64,000 nucleotides of DNA from Gracilibacillus massiliensis. GTDB lineage: Bacteria; Bacillota; Bacilli; Bacillales; Amphibacillaceae. Of this stretch, positions 45,871-55,371 are shown piece by piece. The translations under genes were made by a program, and so were the position numbers. The stretch lies in the NCBI RefSeq assembly GCF_001458115.1, contig NZ_CZRP01000011.1:62001-126000 (forward strand). The letters are read 5' to 3'. Positions within the stretch are counted from its first letter, which is position 1. Each line of letters opens with the position of its first letter. Below the pieces are notes generated by a model that did no database searches, was not told the origin of the DNA, and was given only the letters and a program-made list of their open reading frames with translations.

Positions 45871-46939
45871 TTGGAAAATGTTATTGGTTTTAAGTTTCGG
45901 ATTGCTTTTAGCAGCTTGTTCAACAGAGGGATTTGACCAGTATTCTCCAGATCAAATAGTGGCAAAGGCAGTAGAAGTGACGGATGATATTAACGGATAT
46001 TATACAAAAAATCAATTAGTTGTATATAAAGGTGAGGAAAAAATCGATGATTCGATTTTAGAGCAATGGACAGACAAAGAAAATAATCGAATAAAAACAA
46101 TATCTGAAACAGCAAATGGTGACATTTCAATGAGCGTAAATGACGGTGAAGAGATCATTCACTATTCAAGTTTACAGGAAGAGGCTTATACAATGGAAGC
46201 ACTGGATCCAAATGATACATTAATTGGTCAGTCACCGAGGGAAGAAGTTGAAAACACTTTAAAGCTGATAAGAGAAACACATGATATTGAAGTAGTGGGC
46301 AATGAGGAGATCAACGGCTTTGATACGCATCACATAAAAGCAACTCCTAAAGAAGAAGGTACGATTAGAGGAACTGAAGAGTATTGGATTGATAAAGAGA
46401 ATTGGTTCATTATCAGAACTGTGTCTCAAAATGATGATATAACAGTAGATTATACAGTTACTGACTTGGAAATTAATCCTTCATTTGAGACTTCAACCTT
46501 TACTATAGATCTACCAGATGGTGTTGACGTCAAACCTATAGAAGAAATGGACCTTACTGAAGAGACAACAATAGCTGAATTAGTAGAAGTTTATGATCAA
46601 CCGATATTGACGAGTAAAGACTATAAGTTGTATGGAATAGACAAATATGAGATGGAGGAGTTTGACAGGACGGAAGCAAACCAAGAATTTATAAAGGATG
46701 ACATTTTACAATTCACTTTAACTTCGTTTGAGGCACCAGAGGAGGCAGCATCTTTAGGTTTCGGTGAGGGAGAAAACTTAGAAGTTCGTGGGCTAAGTGC
46801 TACATATACAGACGATGTTATTCAAAACCTTGTCTGGGATGAAGAGGGGATTCGTTATTCTATATTATCTAATAACCCGGAATTCACGAAGGAAGATTTA
46901 ATAAAAATTGCTGAGAATCTCGAATTTGTGGAGGAATAA
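45860..46939 (+). CDS. LolA/RseB-like lipoprotein with DUF4367-type C-terminus
   Basis: 359 residues. Lipoprotein signal peptide with LAAC (Cys about 20). The first domain (about 30-215) has the LolA/RseB-like half-barrel pattern (GYYTKNQLVVYKGEEKI, RGTEEYWIDKENWFIIRTV, PSFETSTFTIDLPDGV). The C-terminal part (about 230-359, GLSATYTDDVIQNLVWDEEG, RYSILSN, FTKEDLIKIAENL) resembles DUF4367. RseB-like folds sense envelope lipids or lipoproteins and act on anti-sigma factors. Start codon overlaps the kinase gene; a sigma-like gene follows after 2 bases. Confidence 0.85.
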   Translation: MKNSWKMLLVLSFGLLLAACSTEGFDQYSPDQIVAKAVEVTDDINGYYTKNQLVVYKGEEKIDDSILEQWTDKENNRIKTISETANGDISMSVNDGEEIIHYSSLQEEAYTMEALDPNDTLIGQSPREEVENTLKLIRETHDIEVVGNEEINGFDTHHIKATPKEEGTIRGTEEYWIDKENWFIIRTVSQNDDITVDYTVTDLEINPSFETSTFTIDLPDGVDVKPIEEMDLTEETTIAELVEVYDQPILTSKDYKLYGIDKYEMEEFDRTEANQEFIKDDILQFTLTSFEAPEEAASLGFGEGENLEVRGLSATYTDDVIQNLVWDEEGIRYSILSNNPEFTKEDLIKIAENLEFVEE

Positions 46940-46941
46940 AC

Positions 46942-47433
46942 ATGCTAAAACAATCGTTACAGTTTTCCTTCAGAGATAAATTTATTTTTAAAGCATTTTT
47001 GAAAAAGTATCAAGCAAAGGTCTATCAATTCTGTTACTTACTTGTGAATGATCGATCCGTAGCAGAAGAAATCACAGCTAATGTTTTTCTCACCATATAC
47101 GAGAAAGGCAACATCAGAGAAATAAATTCATATAGCCTCTATCAACATCTGGTCCTTTGTGTAAAAGACTCATTACTTGTTAAAAGAAACAAGATAATAA
47201 GCAGATTGCAAAGTAACACTTCTATAGTGAATGAAGCAGTTTGTCTTCTTTCCACTGAAGATAGGATTATTATAGGATTGACACATGTTTGTTCCGTATC
47301 TGCCGAAGACATCAGTTTATTGATGAATATCCCTAAGCAGGAGGTCAAAGAGAGATTATATCAAAGCAGAGAGTTTTTAACAGATTTTTTGAATGAACAA
47401 GAGAGAAGAGAACAATTAGAATTATTAAGTTAA
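46942..47433 (+). CDS. Degenerate ECF-like sigma factor
   Basis: 163 residues. Region 2-like part: FLKKYQAKVYQFCYLLVNDR, then AEEITANVFLTIYEK. Region 4-like part: LSTEDRIIIGLTHVCSVSAE, then DISLLMNIPKQEVKERLYQS. The overall length fits ECF sigma factors, but the -10 recognition helix of region 2 lacks the usual aromatic/acidic DVFL-W pattern and no anti-sigma gene follows. Function as a genuine sigma, or as an adaptor, is open. It is the last gene of the two-component/lipoprotein operon, two bases after the lipoprotein stop. Confidence 0.75.
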   Translation: MLKQSLQFSFRDKFIFKAFLKKYQAKVYQFCYLLVNDRSVAEEITANVFLTIYEKGNIREINSYSLYQHLVLCVKDSLLVKRNKIISRLQSNTSIVNEAVCLLSTEDRIIIGLTHVCSVSAEDISLLMNIPKQEVKERLYQSREFLTDFLNEQERREQLELLS

Positions 47434-47441
47434 AACAACTC

Positions 47442-47827
47442 CCGATGAATAAGGGTTTCATCGTGGCTTCAGTAGAAATCAAAGTATGAATTGCCGATGA
47501 GGAGTATCTCATCGGCATTATAACGTGAGAAAAGGTACAAACTGCCGATGAGGAGTGATCTCATCGGCATTATAAGGTGAAACAAGGTGCAAACTGCCGA
47601 TGAGGAGTGATCTCATCGGGATAATAGCGGAAAACAAGGAGCAAACTGCCGACGAGGAACAGTCTCATCGGGATAATAGCGGAAAACAAGGAGCAAACTG
47701 CCGATGAGGAACAGTCTCATCGGGATAATAGCGGGAATCAAGAGACAAAATGCCGACGAGGAGCAATCTCATCGGTATCTTAACAGAAATCGAGGCACAA
47801 TCTCCCGATGAGATCTCATCAGTAATC
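47442..47827. repeat. Tandem array of eight hairpin units, 52-bp period
   Basis: Units begin with CCGATGAG or close variants at 47442, 47494, 47545, 47597, 47649, 47701, 47753 and 47805, a spacing of 51-52 bases. Most units contain a perfect or near-perfect hairpin of CCGATGAG against CTCATCGG with a 5-7 base loop. The spacers are also related (GGGATAATAGCGG, AACAAGG-GCAAACTG), so it is a true tandem repeat. The first unit is degenerate and the last shortened. It fills the gap between two convergent genes and so may act as a bidirectional transcription barrier. Confidence 0.92.
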
Positions 47828-47848
47828 AACAATTCTAAAAGTATAACT

Positions 47849-48760
47849 TCAAACGATAGTGCTCAGTTTATCCGCATCTTCAGTTAAAGTCTCAGAGGCT
47901 TTGGCAACCATTTGATAATCATCTGTTGCATTGTGTATTTTTCCAATTCCGCTTTTTATATCTTCTTGTATGTGCATGACCCCATTAGAAATATTTCCAA
48001 TTTCATTAGTGATATTTGTAACATTATTATTGACTTCTGAGATCGAATCTTCAACTTTATTTGATAGTTTACGAACCTCTTGTGCGACCACTGCAAATCC
48101 TTTTCCGTGTTCACCAGCATGTGCTGCTTCAATTGCCGCATTCAAAGATAATAAATTCGTTTGCGAAGCTATATTTTTGATCGTTTCGACGATCCCTTGT
48201 ATATCCTTAGCTTGTTGTTGAAGATCACTTAAAGTATTCGTATTCTGATTAGATATCTGTTCCATTTTCTCCATCATCGTATTTAACTCCTCCTGATTAA
48301 TTAAGCCGCTATTTGCTCTTTCAGAAAGATTATGGGAGGTTACTTGCAGTTGTTGGACAAAATTTTGTATGTTTGTTTGTCTTTCTGTAATATCTGTCGC
48401 TACTTTTAATACACCAACGACTCTTCCATTTTCGAAGGTTGGCATATAAGTTGCTTCTAACCAGATAGAATTTCCTAGAGCATCTTTACGGTTAATCTTA
48501 TCCTGAAGCGTTTCACCATTTAATAACCTTCTCCAAAAATATTTATAGTCAATGCTGTTCGTAAATGAATCAAAACAGAATTCTTTGTGGTGTTTACCAA
48601 GCATTTGTTCATTTGTATCGAACTTCATCGTTTTTCTAAATAAGTCATTGACATCTACTACTTTACAATCGGTATCAAATTGAATAATAGCAAGATTTTG
48701 ATAGATTGCCTCTAATTTTAAATTGTCTGAAATAACAGTTGTTGGTAGGGTGCTTAACAT
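47849..48760 (-). CDS. Soluble PAS-MCP signalling protein
   Basis: 303 residues, no membrane segment. An N-terminal PAS domain (about 12-130: [40 protein letters not shown]) is followed by a chemoreceptor signalling domain (about 140-303) with the highly conserved hairpin tip [19 protein letters not shown] followed by EVRKL. This arrangement matches cytosolic oxygen/redox or metabolite sensing chemoreceptors. The methyl-accepting helices are short. No chemotaxis genes are nearby in the window. The upstream region carries a half-site shared with the PadR operator at 57108. Confidence 0.9.
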   Translation of the reverse strand: MLSTLPTTVISDNLKLEAIYQNLAIIQFDTDCKVVDVNDLFRKTMKFDTNEQMLGKHHKEFCFDSFTNSIDYKYFWRRLLNGETLQDKINRKDALGNSIWLEATYMPTFENGRVVGVLKVATDITERQTNIQNFVQQLQVTSHNLSERANSGLINQEELNTMMEKMEQISNQNTNTLSDLQQQAKDIQGIVETIKNIASQTNLLSLNAAIEAAHAGEHGKGFAVVAQEVRKLSNKVEDSISEVNNNVTNITNEIGNISNGVMHIQEDIKSGIGKIHNATDDYQMVAKASETLTEDADKLSTIV

Positions 48761-49065
48761 AATAGTGCTCCTCTTTATATAAAAGTAATTGTATTCTTGT
48801 TTAGTTCTTTATACCCTGTCGTAGTAATATCAAACTACTTTTTGTATAACTTTTGTATAATTATTTTTCTTTAAAAAGTTTATTAAAATCGAATGGTATG
48901 CATAAAATTTTGTAATAAATTTGAAGCTAATCAGTGACAGTTCAATAACTTGAAAAACAGAACTTCTTAAGCTATTCTAAAACTTACTAGATAAGTAGGA
49001 ATTATCGGAATATATAGTTAGTTTCATGCACCTACGATTATTACATACATTAAAGGAGAGATTTT
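48761..49065. other. Divergent region between the MCP gene and hyuA
   Basis: 305 bases, AT-rich, no gene. CCTGTCGTAGTAAT at 48815-48828 is identical to part of the inverted repeat before the second padR gene, and GTAGT-ACTAC arms (48821-48837) form a short palindrome overlapping it. No clear promoter for hyuA; AAAGGAGAG precedes its start. Confidence 0.5.
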
Positions 49066-51123
49066 ATGGCGAAAAATCGCTTTCGTCTAGGAATAGATAT
49101 TGGTGGTACGTTCACTGATTTAGTTTTGATTGACCAAAACAATGGGGAGATTATAAGCAAAAAAACACCGACCATTTCAGAAGATCCGACGCAAGGGATA
49201 ACCAATGGTCTGGAAGCCTTAAAAGAGAGCGGTATTGACACGAAGGATATCGAATATTTTGTTCATGGAACAACGATCGGATTAAACACGATCATCCAGC
49301 GTAATGGAGCAAAGGTTGCTTTTATTGTGACAGATGGATTTCGCGATATGTTAAGTTTCCAAAGGTTGCGTTTACCAGTTCCCTATGATTTTAGATCTCG
49401 TCATCCAGAGCCACTAATTCCTCGTGATCTCGTTTTTACCGTGAAGGAGCGATTACAGCATGATGGAAAAGTGGTCCGACCTCTAGATGATAATGATCTT
49501 GAAACGAAAATAGATGAGATTGAACGAGCGAATGTTGATGGGGTAGTTGTTTGCTTTTTGCATAGTTATATAAATCCTGTTCATGAACAGCAAGTCAAAA
49601 AAAGGATAGCTGAGCGTTTGCCGAAAGTAAAAGTAAATCTATCATCTGAATTATGGCCACAGATGAGAGAATATGAACGGGCGATGATGACCATCTTAAA
49701 TATGTATGTTCAACCAAAAATAGAACATCATTTTAAGCACTTAAAGAGAAGACTTGAAGGAGAGGCTGTGCCGGCTACTCCATACATTACCCAATCAAAC
49801 GGCGGTATTATGAATATTGAAACAGCTAGTAAATATCCCGTTAGAACCTTATTCTCAGGACCTGCAGCAGGAGTTATTGGTGCACAAGACATGGTGAAGA
49901 AAGCAGGTTACGAAAATGTTATTACATTCGATGTAGGAGGAACGAGTGCCGATATCTCGATTATAGAAAATGGTAATCCAACCTATACAGGTAACAATCA
50001 TTTAGGTGGATTCCCCGTTATGTTGCCATCTGTTTCGATGTTTTCAGTAGGTGCTGGTGGCGGCTCATATGCTTGGATTGATAATGGTGGGATGCTAAAA
50101 GTTGGACCTGATTCAGTAGGGTCTACTCCTGGTCCAGCATGTTATGGAACAGGTGATAAACCTGCTTTGACAGATGCCTTTTTAATATGTGGCTATTTAA
50201 ATACGGAATCGTTTGCTGGTGGTGGGTTTGAACTCGATATCAAAAAAGCAAAACTAGCAGTTAAACCGATTGCAGAACACTTAAAATTAACGATTGAGGA
50301 AACGGCGGACCGTATGATTCAGGTAGCGATCGCCAATATGTTTGCTGAAGTGAACAATATTATGGAGCATCACGGCTTTGATCCTCGTGAATTTGCCTTA
50401 TTAGGTTATGGTGGAGCAGGACCAGTCTTAACTAATTTCTTAGCAGAAGAAATCCAGGTTAATGAAGTATTAATACCGCCTTTGCCTGGTACACTTTGTG
50501 CTTCAGGAGCACTAAATGCTGATTTTATTCATGATGAAATTATGACCCAACAGGTGTTACTGAATGATATTTCAATCGATGAACTATGCGATCGTTTTAA
50601 GCAATTAGAAGAACAGGCGTTAAAATGGCTGAATTCTCAGCAAGTAGAAAACTTACAGGATCAACAGTTAACCTATACACTTGATGCGCGTTATCAGCAT
50701 CAAGCATATGAAATCGAAGTACCAATCGAGTTGGAATGGTTAGAAAAAGGGGAAAAGGAAAAGATTAGAGATCAGTTTCATCAGCTTCATTTTAATCAGT
50801 ATGGACATAGTAACCAGGATGCTTCCATTGAAATGATCAATGCTCATGTTAGAATCGTAGGAAAACCTCCAAAAGTAGTCAATCAAGAATTAGAACAATC
50901 ACTGGAAAATCCTGTTTCCACAACAGAGCGACAAATCATGTTAAAAGGTGACCTGTATCAAGCCCCGGTTTATACACGAACGGAGCTTACGTATGGTCAT
51001 AAGATTAAAGGGCCAGCAATTATTGAGCAACATGACTCTACTGTCGTTGTTTTACCAAATTGGACAGCTAAGGTAAATTCATATGGTCACTTAATCTTAT
51101 CTAACGAGAAAGGAGGTCATTAA
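49066..51123 (+). CDS. hyuA: Hydantoinase/oxoprolinase family protein, HyuA subunit
   Basis: 685 residues. ATP-binding (actin-fold) start GIDIGGTFTDLVLID, then HGTTIGLNTIIQRNGAKVAF, SGPAAGVIGAQD, DVGGTSADISI and GPGPACYG-like TPGPACYG. With HyuB it forms an ATP-dependent amidase acting on hydantoins, 5-oxoproline or related five-membered lactams. TTAAAGGAGAG precedes the ATG. First gene of a six-gene operon with a polyamine-type ABC importer. Confidence 0.93.
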   Translation: MAKNRFRLGIDIGGTFTDLVLIDQNNGEIISKKTPTISEDPTQGITNGLEALKESGIDTKDIEYFVHGTTIGLNTIIQRNGAKVAFIVTDGFRDMLSFQRLRLPVPYDFRSRHPEPLIPRDLVFTVKERLQHDGKVVRPLDDNDLETKIDEIERANVDGVVVCFLHSYINPVHEQQVKKRIAERLPKVKVNLSSELWPQMREYERAMMTILNMYVQPKIEHHFKHLKRRLEGEAVPATPYITQSNGGIMNIETASKYPVRTLFSGPAAGVIGAQDMVKKAGYENVITFDVGGTSADISIIENGNPTYTGNNHLGGFPVMLPSVSMFSVGAGGGSYAWIDNGGMLKVGPDSVGSTPGPACYGTGDKPALTDAFLICGYLNTESFAGGGFELDIKKAKLAVKPIAEHLKLTIEETADRMIQVAIANMFAEVNNIMEHHGFDPREFALLGYGGAGPVLTNFLAEEIQVNEVLIPPLPGTLCASGALNADFIHDEIMTQQVLLNDISIDELCDRFKQLEEQALKWLNSQQVENLQDQQLTYTLDARYQHQAYEIEVPIELEWLEKGEKEKIRDQFHQLHFNQYGHSNQDASIEMINAHVRIVGKPPKVVNQELEQSLENPVSTTERQIMLKGDLYQAPVYTRTELTYGHKIKGPAIIEQHDSTVVVLPNWTAKVNSYGHLILSNEKGGH

Positions 51124-51124
51124 T

Positions 51125-53095
51125 TTGAGAACAGATCCAGCTAATTTAGAAATTATGCGAAGCTATTTTCACGCGATTGCAAGCAGTATGGGACATGTGA
51201 TTGAACGTACATCTTATACTACATTTGTAAAAGAATCAGCCGATTTTGCGACCGCATTAGCTTCACCAGAAGGTGACTTCTATGTTTACCCACGTTCCGT
51301 AGGGGTTACCATTTTTCTAGGGCTAAGCTTAAAAAGAACGTTGGAAGAATGTGGTCCATTAGAAAAAGGGGATATCGTTATCACCAATGATCCATATACA
51401 ACAAATGGTCTTGCCTCACATTTGCCTGATGTCCATATTATTAAGCCGGTTTTCGCTGGTGATACCTTAATTAGTTATGCATGGTCGTTCGTCCATTGCA
51501 GTGATGTTGGTGGGCTTGTTCCTGCAAGTATTTCCCCAACAGCATCCGATATTCACCAGGAAGGTCTACGTATTCCGCCAGTGAAAATCTATCGCAAGGG
51601 CTCGTTGAATCCAGATATTAAATTAATGTTAGATGCTAATAGTCGCGTACCCCACCTCAACTATGGAGATATTAATGCCATGGTGGCGGCTGTTAATACA
51701 GCGGAAAATCGTTTAATGAGTATGGTCGACAAGTTTGGAGTGCAGAATATCGAGTTTGCCATTCAAGATCTTATGGATCAAAGTGAGACACGTGCAAGAA
51801 AAGTTATTTTACAAATACCTGATGGGACCTACAGTTTTCATGATTATTTAGATGACGATATGGTTACCGAACATCCGATTCGGTTAGCTGTTGATTTGAC
51901 GGTAAATGGCAGTAGTATTGATGTTGATTTGTCGCGTTGTGACCCACAGGTGAAATCTGCATTCAATTTAGTGACGAACGGGAGCAGACATTCCTTTTTG
52001 TTACAAGGACTTATTAACTTTATTATTAGTGAAGATCCACATATACCTATAAATGGTGGGATCCTAAACCCAGTGCGTATTCATGCACCTAAAGGTACGA
52101 TCGTGAACCCTGAATACCCGGCATCAGTAGGTGTGCGTCATAGTATTACGATGCGGATGTACAGCACAATACTTGGTGCGTTAGCAAAAGCGATACCGGA
52201 TAAAATTCCGTCAGCCGGTGCTGGTCAGGCAGCTATTGTTGTACTTTCCACACAGGAGAAATCAAGCGGATCTCGAAATATGGCTGTGGTGGAACCGCTT
52301 GGTGGGGGTGGCGGTGGCCACTATGACTTTGATGGGATTGATGGAATTGATCATTCTTCCGGATTTCTGAAAAATACACCAATTGAAAGCTTGGAACAAC
52401 ATATCGATACATTGGTACATCGCTATGAGTTAATGCCAAATACAGCAGGAGTTGGTCAAAGTAGAGGTGGCCATGCGATTCGATTAGATTTTGAAATAAG
52501 GCGTCCAGATTCGATTGTGACAGCCCGAGGAATGGAGCGATTGAAATTCCAACCATGGGGACTTTTTGGTGGAGAAGCGGGTTCTCTTGGTGGAGTAGTA
52601 CTGAATCCAGATGCACCTAACGAAAAGCAACTTACAAAAATTAATGTATTAACACCAGAAGTTGGTGATGTGGTAAGTATTCGAACTGCGAGTGGCGGGG
52701 GCTGGGGATTACCTTATAAGAGGGAAGCAGAGCTTGTGTTACGAGAAGTTGAAATGGGACTAATTAGTGTGGAAACAGCAAAAAGTAAGTATGGTGTGGT
52801 TATCGAAACAGATGGTACATCCAGTCACCATACCCTAAATAAAGCGAAAACAGCACAACTCAGAGCGCAATACCAACCAAATACAACTAATGAATTCGAT
52901 TTAGGCAGTAATAGAGAACAATTTGAGCAGCATTGGCCAGTGGATGTGATGGATCAATTGATTGAAAAATTGCACACATTGCCTCCTACTGAGCGCTGGT
53001 ATCAAAAGATAGCCATTCAAAACTATTTAAAAGACAAGTTACAGGATCAAGCTGTTACATCAGCAGATTTAGAAGAGGCGTGGGATCACTTATAA
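51125..53095 (+). CDS. hyuB: Hydantoinase/oxoprolinase family protein, HyuB subunit
   Basis: 656 residues. Typical B-subunit blocks are SMGHVIERTSYTTFVKESAD, VITNDPYTTNGLASHLPDV, AWSFVHCSDVGG, GGGGGGHYDFDGIDG and RTASGGGWGLPYKR. The TTG start at 51125 follows AAAGGAGG with correct spacing, one base after the hyuA stop. The pair is complete, with no truncation visible. The ABC transporter downstream suggests that the substrate is imported. Confidence 0.93.
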   Translation: MRTDPANLEIMRSYFHAIASSMGHVIERTSYTTFVKESADFATALASPEGDFYVYPRSVGVTIFLGLSLKRTLEECGPLEKGDIVITNDPYTTNGLASHLPDVHIIKPVFAGDTLISYAWSFVHCSDVGGLVPASISPTASDIHQEGLRIPPVKIYRKGSLNPDIKLMLDANSRVPHLNYGDINAMVAAVNTAENRLMSMVDKFGVQNIEFAIQDLMDQSETRARKVILQIPDGTYSFHDYLDDDMVTEHPIRLAVDLTVNGSSIDVDLSRCDPQVKSAFNLVTNGSRHSFLLQGLINFIISEDPHIPINGGILNPVRIHAPKGTIVNPEYPASVGVRHSITMRMYSTILGALAKAIPDKIPSAGAGQAAIVVLSTQEKSSGSRNMAVVEPLGGGGGGHYDFDGIDGIDHSSGFLKNTPIESLEQHIDTLVHRYELMPNTAGVGQSRGGHAIRLDFEIRRPDSIVTARGMERLKFQPWGLFGGEAGSLGGVVLNPDAPNEKQLTKINVLTPEVGDVVSIRTASGGGWGLPYKREAELVLREVEMGLISVETAKSKYGVVIETDGTSSHHTLNKAKTAQLRAQYQPNTTNEFDLGSNREQFEQHWPVDVMDQLIEKLHTLPPTERWYQKIAIQNYLKDKLQDQAVTSADLEEAWDHL

Positions 53096-53173
53096 TCTTT
53101 GGAAAAATTAAATAGGTTAACATCTTGTACTAGCATGCAGCACAATCAAATTACACAAAGGAGTGTCGACAAC

Positions 53174-54277
53174 ATGAGAAAAAGAGCACATTTTATCTTA
53201 TTAGTCATTTTATTAACTGGAATCGTTTTAGCCGCTTGTGGCGGTGATACAGAAGAAGAGCAAAATGCAGGTGAATTACCTGAGACAGATGAAGTGGTTA
53301 TTGGTGTCTATGGTGGTAATTGGGAAAAGCAAATTATGGAAGCAGGTTTAGAACAGTATGAAGAGGAAACAGGTATTGAAGTGATTGTTGAAGCAGGGGC
53401 TGACGCAAACTGGTTTTCCAATCTAAAATCTTCAGGCGGAGAAAATGCACAATATGATGTACTGATCTTTCAGCCGGATACGATTGAACGCGCTGTTGCA
53501 GGTGATTTATTGGAACCACTTAATCCTGAGCAGGTTCCAAATATCGAAAACATTTATGACTCTGTAAATGAAAGGTTTACAGTAGAAGATGACGTTTATG
53601 CGGCTGGATTTAGTATGGGGCAATTAGGTATTGCTTACCGACCAGACCTTGTTCCATTTGAACCAGAAAGCTGGGAAGACTTATGGGACGAGCAATTTGA
53701 AGGGCAACTTGGTATATCTTCACCTTCCTATTCGGCCGGCCTACAGTTCTTTTCTGGTGTAATGAATACAGTTGATGGAGATGCATCAACTGAAGAGGGT
53801 ATTAATGCCACATTTGAAAAACTGGCAGAATTACAGCCAAATACCGTTGCCTATCCAGATAATCCAGGGACTATCCAAACATTATTGGAGCGTGGTGAAA
53901 TATCAGCAATACCGTTCTGGGATGGACGCGTATTTGCACTTCAGGATGCTGGTTTAGATGTTGAATTCACCTACCCGGAAGACGGACCAGTAGCAGCAGT
54001 TGCTAGCTGGGTTATTCCAAAAGGAGGACCGAACTTGGCTAATGCATATGATTTAGTTAATTACCTGTCATCTCCAGAAGTACAAGGAGCTTTTGCGGAG
54101 CTTTCTTATTATGGAATGACAAATGAAAATGTTGAATATAGCGAAAGTTTAAGTGAACGTGTTCAAGTAGGTGAAGAATTTTATCAAGATTTAACATGGG
54201 TAGACTATGAAGCATTAACTCCGAAATTAAACGATATAACACAACGTTGGAGTACTACTTTTGATGGAGGACAATAA
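53174..54277 (+). CDS. PotD-like ABC transporter substrate-binding lipoprotein
   Basis: 367 residues. Signal peptide with lipobox LAAC (Cys22), then the periplasmic-binding fold of the spermidine/putrescine group (VVIGVYGGNWEKQIMEAGLE, VLIFQPDTIERAVAGDLLE, SMGQLGIAYRPDLV, AVASWVIPKGGPNLANAY). The family also binds opines, aminophosphonates and other organic cations. The ATG at 53174 has AAAGGAGTG upstream; the longer frame to 53099 adds a non-signal leader. It overlaps the ATPase gene by one base (TAATG). Confidence 0.92.
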   Translation: MRKRAHFILLVILLTGIVLAACGGDTEEEQNAGELPETDEVVIGVYGGNWEKQIMEAGLEQYEEETGIEVIVEAGADANWFSNLKSSGGENAQYDVLIFQPDTIERAVAGDLLEPLNPEQVPNIENIYDSVNERFTVEDDVYAAGFSMGQLGIAYRPDLVPFEPESWEDLWDEQFEGQLGISSPSYSAGLQFFSGVMNTVDGDASTEEGINATFEKLAELQPNTVAYPDNPGTIQTLLERGEISAIPFWDGRVFALQDAGLDVEFTYPEDGPVAAVASWVIPKGGPNLANAYDLVNYLSSPEVQGAFAELSYYGMTNENVEYSESLSERVQVGEEFYQDLTWVDYEALTPKLNDITQRWSTTFDGGQ

Positions 54278-55365
54278 TGAGTATTACCGTAAAAGAGATC
54301 AGTAAACAATTTGGAGATAATACAGCTTTGAACCAAGTGGATCTCACGATCAAGGAAGGGGAGTTTTTCTCCCTACTTGGTCCCAGTGGCTGTGGTAAAA
54401 CAACTCTACTAAATATAATTGCAGGATTTTTGCCAGCTACTACAGGTTCTGTTTCGATTAATGGGAAGGATGTCACAAATCTTCCCCCTTATCAGCGTAA
54501 GATTGGTATGGTATTCCAAAATTACGCCTTGTTTCCACATCTAAGTGTCTTTGATAATGTCGCCTATGGATTAAAGGTGAAAAAAATGTCAAAGAAAGCA
54601 ATTAAGAAAAAAGTAGAAGAAGTTTTAAAGTTAGTCCATTTAGAAGAGTTTACAAAACGGATGCCTCATCAATTAAGTGGTGGACAGCAGCAACGGGTTG
54701 CAATTGCTCGTGCACTTGCAATTGAGCCATCCGTTTTACTGCTGGATGAACCATTAAGTAATTTAGATGCCAAATTAAGAAAAGAAATGCAAACGGAATT
54801 ACGCTTGTTACAACAACGGATAGGGATTACGACAGTGTTAGTTACCCATGATCAAGAGGAAGCACTAAGTTTATCTGATCGTATTGGTGTTTTAGGCGAC
54901 GGCCATGTTAAACAGGTAGATGCCCCATTAACGATTTATCGACAACCAAAAAATCGATTTGTTGCTGAATTTATTGGACAGGTTAATATTTTTGAAGTAG
55001 AAGCAGGTATGGATGGAACATTTGCTGCCAAACACCATAAAGTTGCTAAGAACCAGGCTTTATTATTGGAGTCTGCTTATGATTTGGACACAAATAATGA
55101 AGATAAATCACTTATGATGCTACGTCCGGAACGTATTCAAGTGGCTGGTGCAAAAGGCAACAAGGAAAGTAACGAAGTAGAGGTAACGGTTGTTCATACA
55201 AATTATATTGGCGACTCGCTTCGTGTTCATGCATCTTTAGCTGAGCAAGGTGACCTTCTCCTTCATATTTCTGATACAGTGTTTGAAGAGCCACCACAAC
55301 CAGGAGAAACATTGTATCTATATTGGAATTCAACAGACATTATTCCATTGGCAGATAAGGAGTAA
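54277..55365 (+). CDS. PotA-like ABC transporter ATP-binding protein
   Basis: 362 residues. Walker A GPSGCGKTT, Q-loop MVFQNYALFPH, signature LSGGQQQRVAIARAL, Walker B VLLLDEPLSNLD and the H-loop VTHDQEEA, with a C-terminal TOBE domain (about 240-360). It energises the two permeases encoded next. Translational coupling to the binding-protein gene by TAATG. Confidence 0.94.
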   Translation: MSITVKEISKQFGDNTALNQVDLTIKEGEFFSLLGPSGCGKTTLLNIIAGFLPATTGSVSINGKDVTNLPPYQRKIGMVFQNYALFPHLSVFDNVAYGLKVKKMSKKAIKKKVEEVLKLVHLEEFTKRMPHQLSGGQQQRVAIARALAIEPSVLLLDEPLSNLDAKLRKEMQTELRLLQQRIGITTVLVTHDQEEALSLSDRIGVLGDGHVKQVDAPLTIYRQPKNRFVAEFIGQVNIFEVEAGMDGTFAAKHHKVAKNQALLLESAYDLDTNNEDKSLMMLRPERIQVAGAKGNKESNEVEVTVVHTNYIGDSLRVHASLAEQGDLLLHISDTVFEEPPQPGETLYLYWNSTDIIPLADKE

Positions 55366-55371
55366 CGAGCT

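Noticed and set aside
47442-47827. CRISPR array
   Set aside because: The units are evenly spaced and palindromic, but the sequences between hairpins are also copies of each other, so there are no unique spacers. No cas genes are nearby.
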